NCBI GenBank assembly: GCA_022885665.1
Contig: JAGQDJ010000191.1
Coordinates: forward strand, 35,654-99,653
Reading direction: 5' to 3'
From: Triops longicaudatus
Taxonomy: Eukaryota > Arthropoda > Branchiopoda > Notostraca > Triopsidae
DNA length: 64,000 nucleotides
Shown here: in pieces, positions 61,422 to 64,000 of the stretch
Numbering within the stretch: position 1 is the first letter of the stretch
How the letters are laid out: each line of letters starts with the position of its first letter
The notes under the pieces: generated by a model
What the model was told of the DNA's origin: nothing
Databases searched by the model: none
The model's input: only the letters and a program-made list of their open reading frames with translations
Program-made: the position numbers and the translations under genes

Positions 61422-61458
61422 ATTCGTTCATAACATACACTGTATGTTACGAACGAAT
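61422..61458. repeat. Inverted repeat with 18-nt arms
   Basis: ATTCGTTCATAACATACA and TGTATGTTACGAACGAAT are complementary except at one position and are separated by a single base. It could form a tight hairpin or mark a collapsed transposon end pair. Confidence 0.85.
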
Positions 61459-61487
61459 CGCTACCACAAAAACAACGCGAGATACAG

Positions 61488-61520
61488 CAGTGGTGCCCTA
61501 CCTTTTTTCACCCGAAAATG
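61488..61520. mobile_element. Fragment of the same hAT family
   Basis: CAGTGGTGCCCTACCTTTTT followed by TCACCCGAAAATG closely matches the inverted right end of the element at 41220-41427, with a C-A to C-T change in the core. Only one end is recognisable. Confidence 0.6.
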
Positions 61521-61890
61521 TTCGTTCACACACCGTAAAATAATATAGACTAAAATTTTCTACACAAGTAATTTCTCATATATATCATACCGGCTTTGCA
61601 TTGATTACAATAACGTTTTGCGAAAGTTATAAACTGAACTTTTCTACATGTATGAAGCACAAAGATAAATACCCAAACTTAGTCTCTTGGTCTCCGTACT
61701 CTATTATCTGACTTCACTAGAACAGCAATATTCCACTAAACTTTAAAATCAATTTTAAGTGTCGGTTTTAAATCAATTAACTAAATAGCGATCCGTGTAG
61801 GACACCTACCTAAATGTAAAATGTTCGACTATAAATTTTGAAAAAGAAAAATGGAAAAATTGGCCGAACTTTTAGTCGTTCCGATACTTA

Positions 61891-63977
61891 TTAAGTGCGT
61901 AAAGTCAAGACAGTTTTATATGGATCGGGACTCCTAATGATCGACAACGCTGGGCGGGATGTGGCTTTGGGTTGGTCGTCTGGCCAAGAAAACGTAAAAT
62001 GTTGCAATAATGCAGTAGCGAATAGAAAAAACTCCAATTTGGCTAATCCTTCACCTAGACAAATTCTCTTCCCTGTGGAATAAAATCATACGTTATAATC
62101 TCTTTTTAAATACATTGAGCTCAAAAATAACCTTACCAGACGAAAAGGGTATCAGTTCTTCTATGTGCTTGGCTTTGCCTTCGGGCGTCAAAAAATGCTC
62201 CGGATAAAATTCTTCCGGTCTGGCCCAAGTTTTGGGATCGCGCAGTACTTGATACAAGTTCGGGATAATTACTGTGTCTTTAGGAATTATATACCCCTTA
62301 AAATCTGAAAAAACGGAAGAATCAAAGAAGAGTTAGATAACAGTTTTAAGATGTAAAATACTTGTGTCTGCCAACGATGAATGCATTAGACTTAAGGGTA
62401 CGATGGCTGCGTAACGGTGGCACTCCATTAATACCGCTTCGGTGTACGGTAAGCTATCAAAATAGTGAACATAAAGGTTAAGAGACAGTGCTTCTTCCGA
62501 ACACACCTTTTATATATAGATACACTTTACCTTGCTCGATCATCCCAAGATGGCAGTCGGTCTTTACCTACAGTGGCATCCAGTTCACGCTGTACTCTTT
62601 CTTGAATTTCTGGGTTTTGCGCTAACAAGCGGACAAGATACAACAACGTTGTAGAAGTAGTTTCTGAGCCAGCGGTGAACAAGTCCAAAGTGCAGATGAT
62701 CAAATTTTGAACTAGAAAATTTGTTAACATTATTTTCGGGAGAAATGCAATACGAAATTCATACTTACATCCATCTTCGCCAGTAAAGGGTGACGTTATT
62801 CCGCTCTCTTCATCTTCTTGCATCTTGTTTAAGAAAACGTGTATTAGATTGCTTGTGTCGCCATGTACATGCTCTCCACGCTGCTCTTCGATCATAGCCT
62901 AATGTTTTTATGTTATGCATTTAAAGTCAACTGATTTCCACCGTAGTAAGGGGATAACTGTGGAAACTCTTGAATACCTTAATTGCTATTCTGTTGTTTT
63001 TCATATCAGTGACCATGTCCTCAGGAAATCCTCGCAAATAGGTCACACCCGGAACAAGATCAAGAATGCGAAATGAGTCTCCTCTAGCTATGCCTCTACA
63101 AAATAGTTGCTAGTTAAACATTTCCTGGGGCTTTTATACCTATTGATCTGCTCGATGAGTTGCCGACCTTGGCAGTCTTCTAAATTAAACCGTTTTCCCG
63201 TAGTCAGGTTCCATAACGCGTTCACAATGGATAAGTTAAAAGTATTGTTTAGTGTAATAGGTTGACCAACCTTATTCCTAATTTAATTTAATATCATTAC
63301 GAATAACAACTGAGTGGTGTAATAATTTGAAAGCAAAATCGTACTTTAAAGATTCGATTAATTCTTGGATTTCTTCCTGGATGACTTTTTCGAGAAGAGA
63401 TTTGCCAAAGCCTAAATCTCTCAAGTGCCGTAAAGTAAATCGACGCAACACTTTCCACGAATCTCCCTCAGAAAAGAGGAGACCTAAACATTAAAAACCA
63501 TTAAACATTAAAATACAGTAATTCACAAATCATGGGCAGAGAAGTTACCATGGTTGCTAGATCTTTGCTTCGTAAACGGAAATTGCGGGCGTCCAGTAAA
63601 ATTTTCTTCTTTTAAAGCATCTCTAACCGCCTCATACGAACTTAATACAATCGCCCGATACCCGCCCATATTTACACTAAAGACGTTCCCGTATTTCTTG
63701 GACAGTTCTGCAAATGTTTCGTATGGGCGAGTCCCCAAAAAGGGCAAATATCCTACTAAAGGCAAATTCCATGGCCCTAATAAAATAAATTTTGCCAATA
63801 TTGTTGCAAATTTAGCAATTGCACAGCATGTAAAATAATGTTTTAGATATCAGTATTTAACCACGAACACTTTGCATTTTGTGCAAAATACATACCTGGT
63901 GGAAATTTATCTGGACGAGCCGTTGTTTTGTACACTAAATAACAAAGTAGACCAATTGCAACTGTAGCCAAAAACAT
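61891..63977 (-). CDS. Cytochrome P450, clan 2 type
   Basis: Microsomal monooxygenase. Ten exons in transcript order, 63977-63896, 63776-63549, 63483-63345, 63277-63140, 63095-62978, 62898-62769, 62711-62531, 62453-62362, 62304-62137 and 62072-61891, give 485 residues, full length. An N-terminal anchor (FLATVAIGLLCYLVY) precedes the hinge PPGPWNLPLVGYLPFLG. The C-helix is WKVLRRFTLRHLRDLGFG, where WxxxR binds the haem propionate. The I-helix oxygen motif is AGSETT (292-297), the K-helix ExxR is ECHR (349-352), the PERF-like segment is RPEEFYPEHFL, and the haem loop is FSSGKRICLG with Cys430. All catalytic elements are intact. The PPGPWNLP hinge and LRDLGFG place it in animal clan 2 (CYP2-like, where arthropods have CYP15, CYP18 and relatives); the substrate is unknown. 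Confidence 0.95.
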
Positions 63978-64000
63978 TTTCTGCAGTTTCTGGATATTTG

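Larger units (their letters stand above)
60969..61890. other. Interval between P450 and TTLL12
   Basis: Holds the TTLL12 5' region and the P450 3' UTR. Two repeat features are present: a near-perfect palindrome at 61422-61458 and a hAT-end fragment at 61488-61520. Confidence 0.5.

Noticed and set aside
1..64000. CRISPR arrays, operons, rRNA or tRNA genes
   Set aside because: No regularly spaced direct repeats, no polycistronic bacterial layout, and no cloverleaf or rRNA core sequence seen. A tRNAscan or Rfam search would be needed to exclude small RNAs.

Overview
This window is nuclear DNA from an animal, most likely an arthropod. Genes are split by GT-AG introns, intergenic DNA is AT-rich, and there are decayed DNA transposons. 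RPL9 and HAND look arthropod-like by eye. The circadian gene keeps the BMAL1-type C-terminal activation domain that Drosophila cycle lacks, so a fly is unlikely. I cannot place it more precisely. I rebuilt every gene by hand from splice sites and checked that the reading phase carries across each junction.

Layout from left to right. The first exon of an alpha-galactosidase/NAGA gene (-) sits at the left edge. About 10 kb without a recognisable gene follows, then HAND (+, 3 exons). After about 6 kb of gene-poor DNA comes a dense block: LARP1 (-, 11 exons), RPL9 (+), TSG101 (-, 9 exons), USP6NL/RN-tre (+, 6 exons) and a small helix-loop-helix gene (+, 5 exons) that resembles vertebrate STRA8. 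Another 6 kb with transposon remnants leads to BMAL1/cycle (+, 14 coding exons). A beta/gamma-crystallin-like gene (-, 6 exons) is convergent with it. The right end holds a tetraspanin (+, 5 exons), TTLL12 (-, 9 exons) and a clan-2 cytochrome P450 (-, 10 exons).

Two gene pairs are head-to-head over less than 1 kb. LARP1, the regulator of TOP mRNAs, faces RPL9, whose 5' exon carries a TOP-like pyrimidine tract. TSG101 (ESCRT-I) faces USP6NL (a Rab GTPase-activating protein), and both act in endosomal receptor traffic. The long empty flanks of HAND and BMAL1 fit the usual pattern for developmental and clock regulators, but no enhancer can be proven from sequence alone.

The most novel candidate is the STRA8-like gene at 36.8-37.8 kb. 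Next come a beta/gamma-crystallin protein with six readable motifs, a likely GC-AG intron in TSG101, and a hAT miniature element with an 8-bp target duplication. I saw no tRNA or rRNA gene and no CRISPR array.
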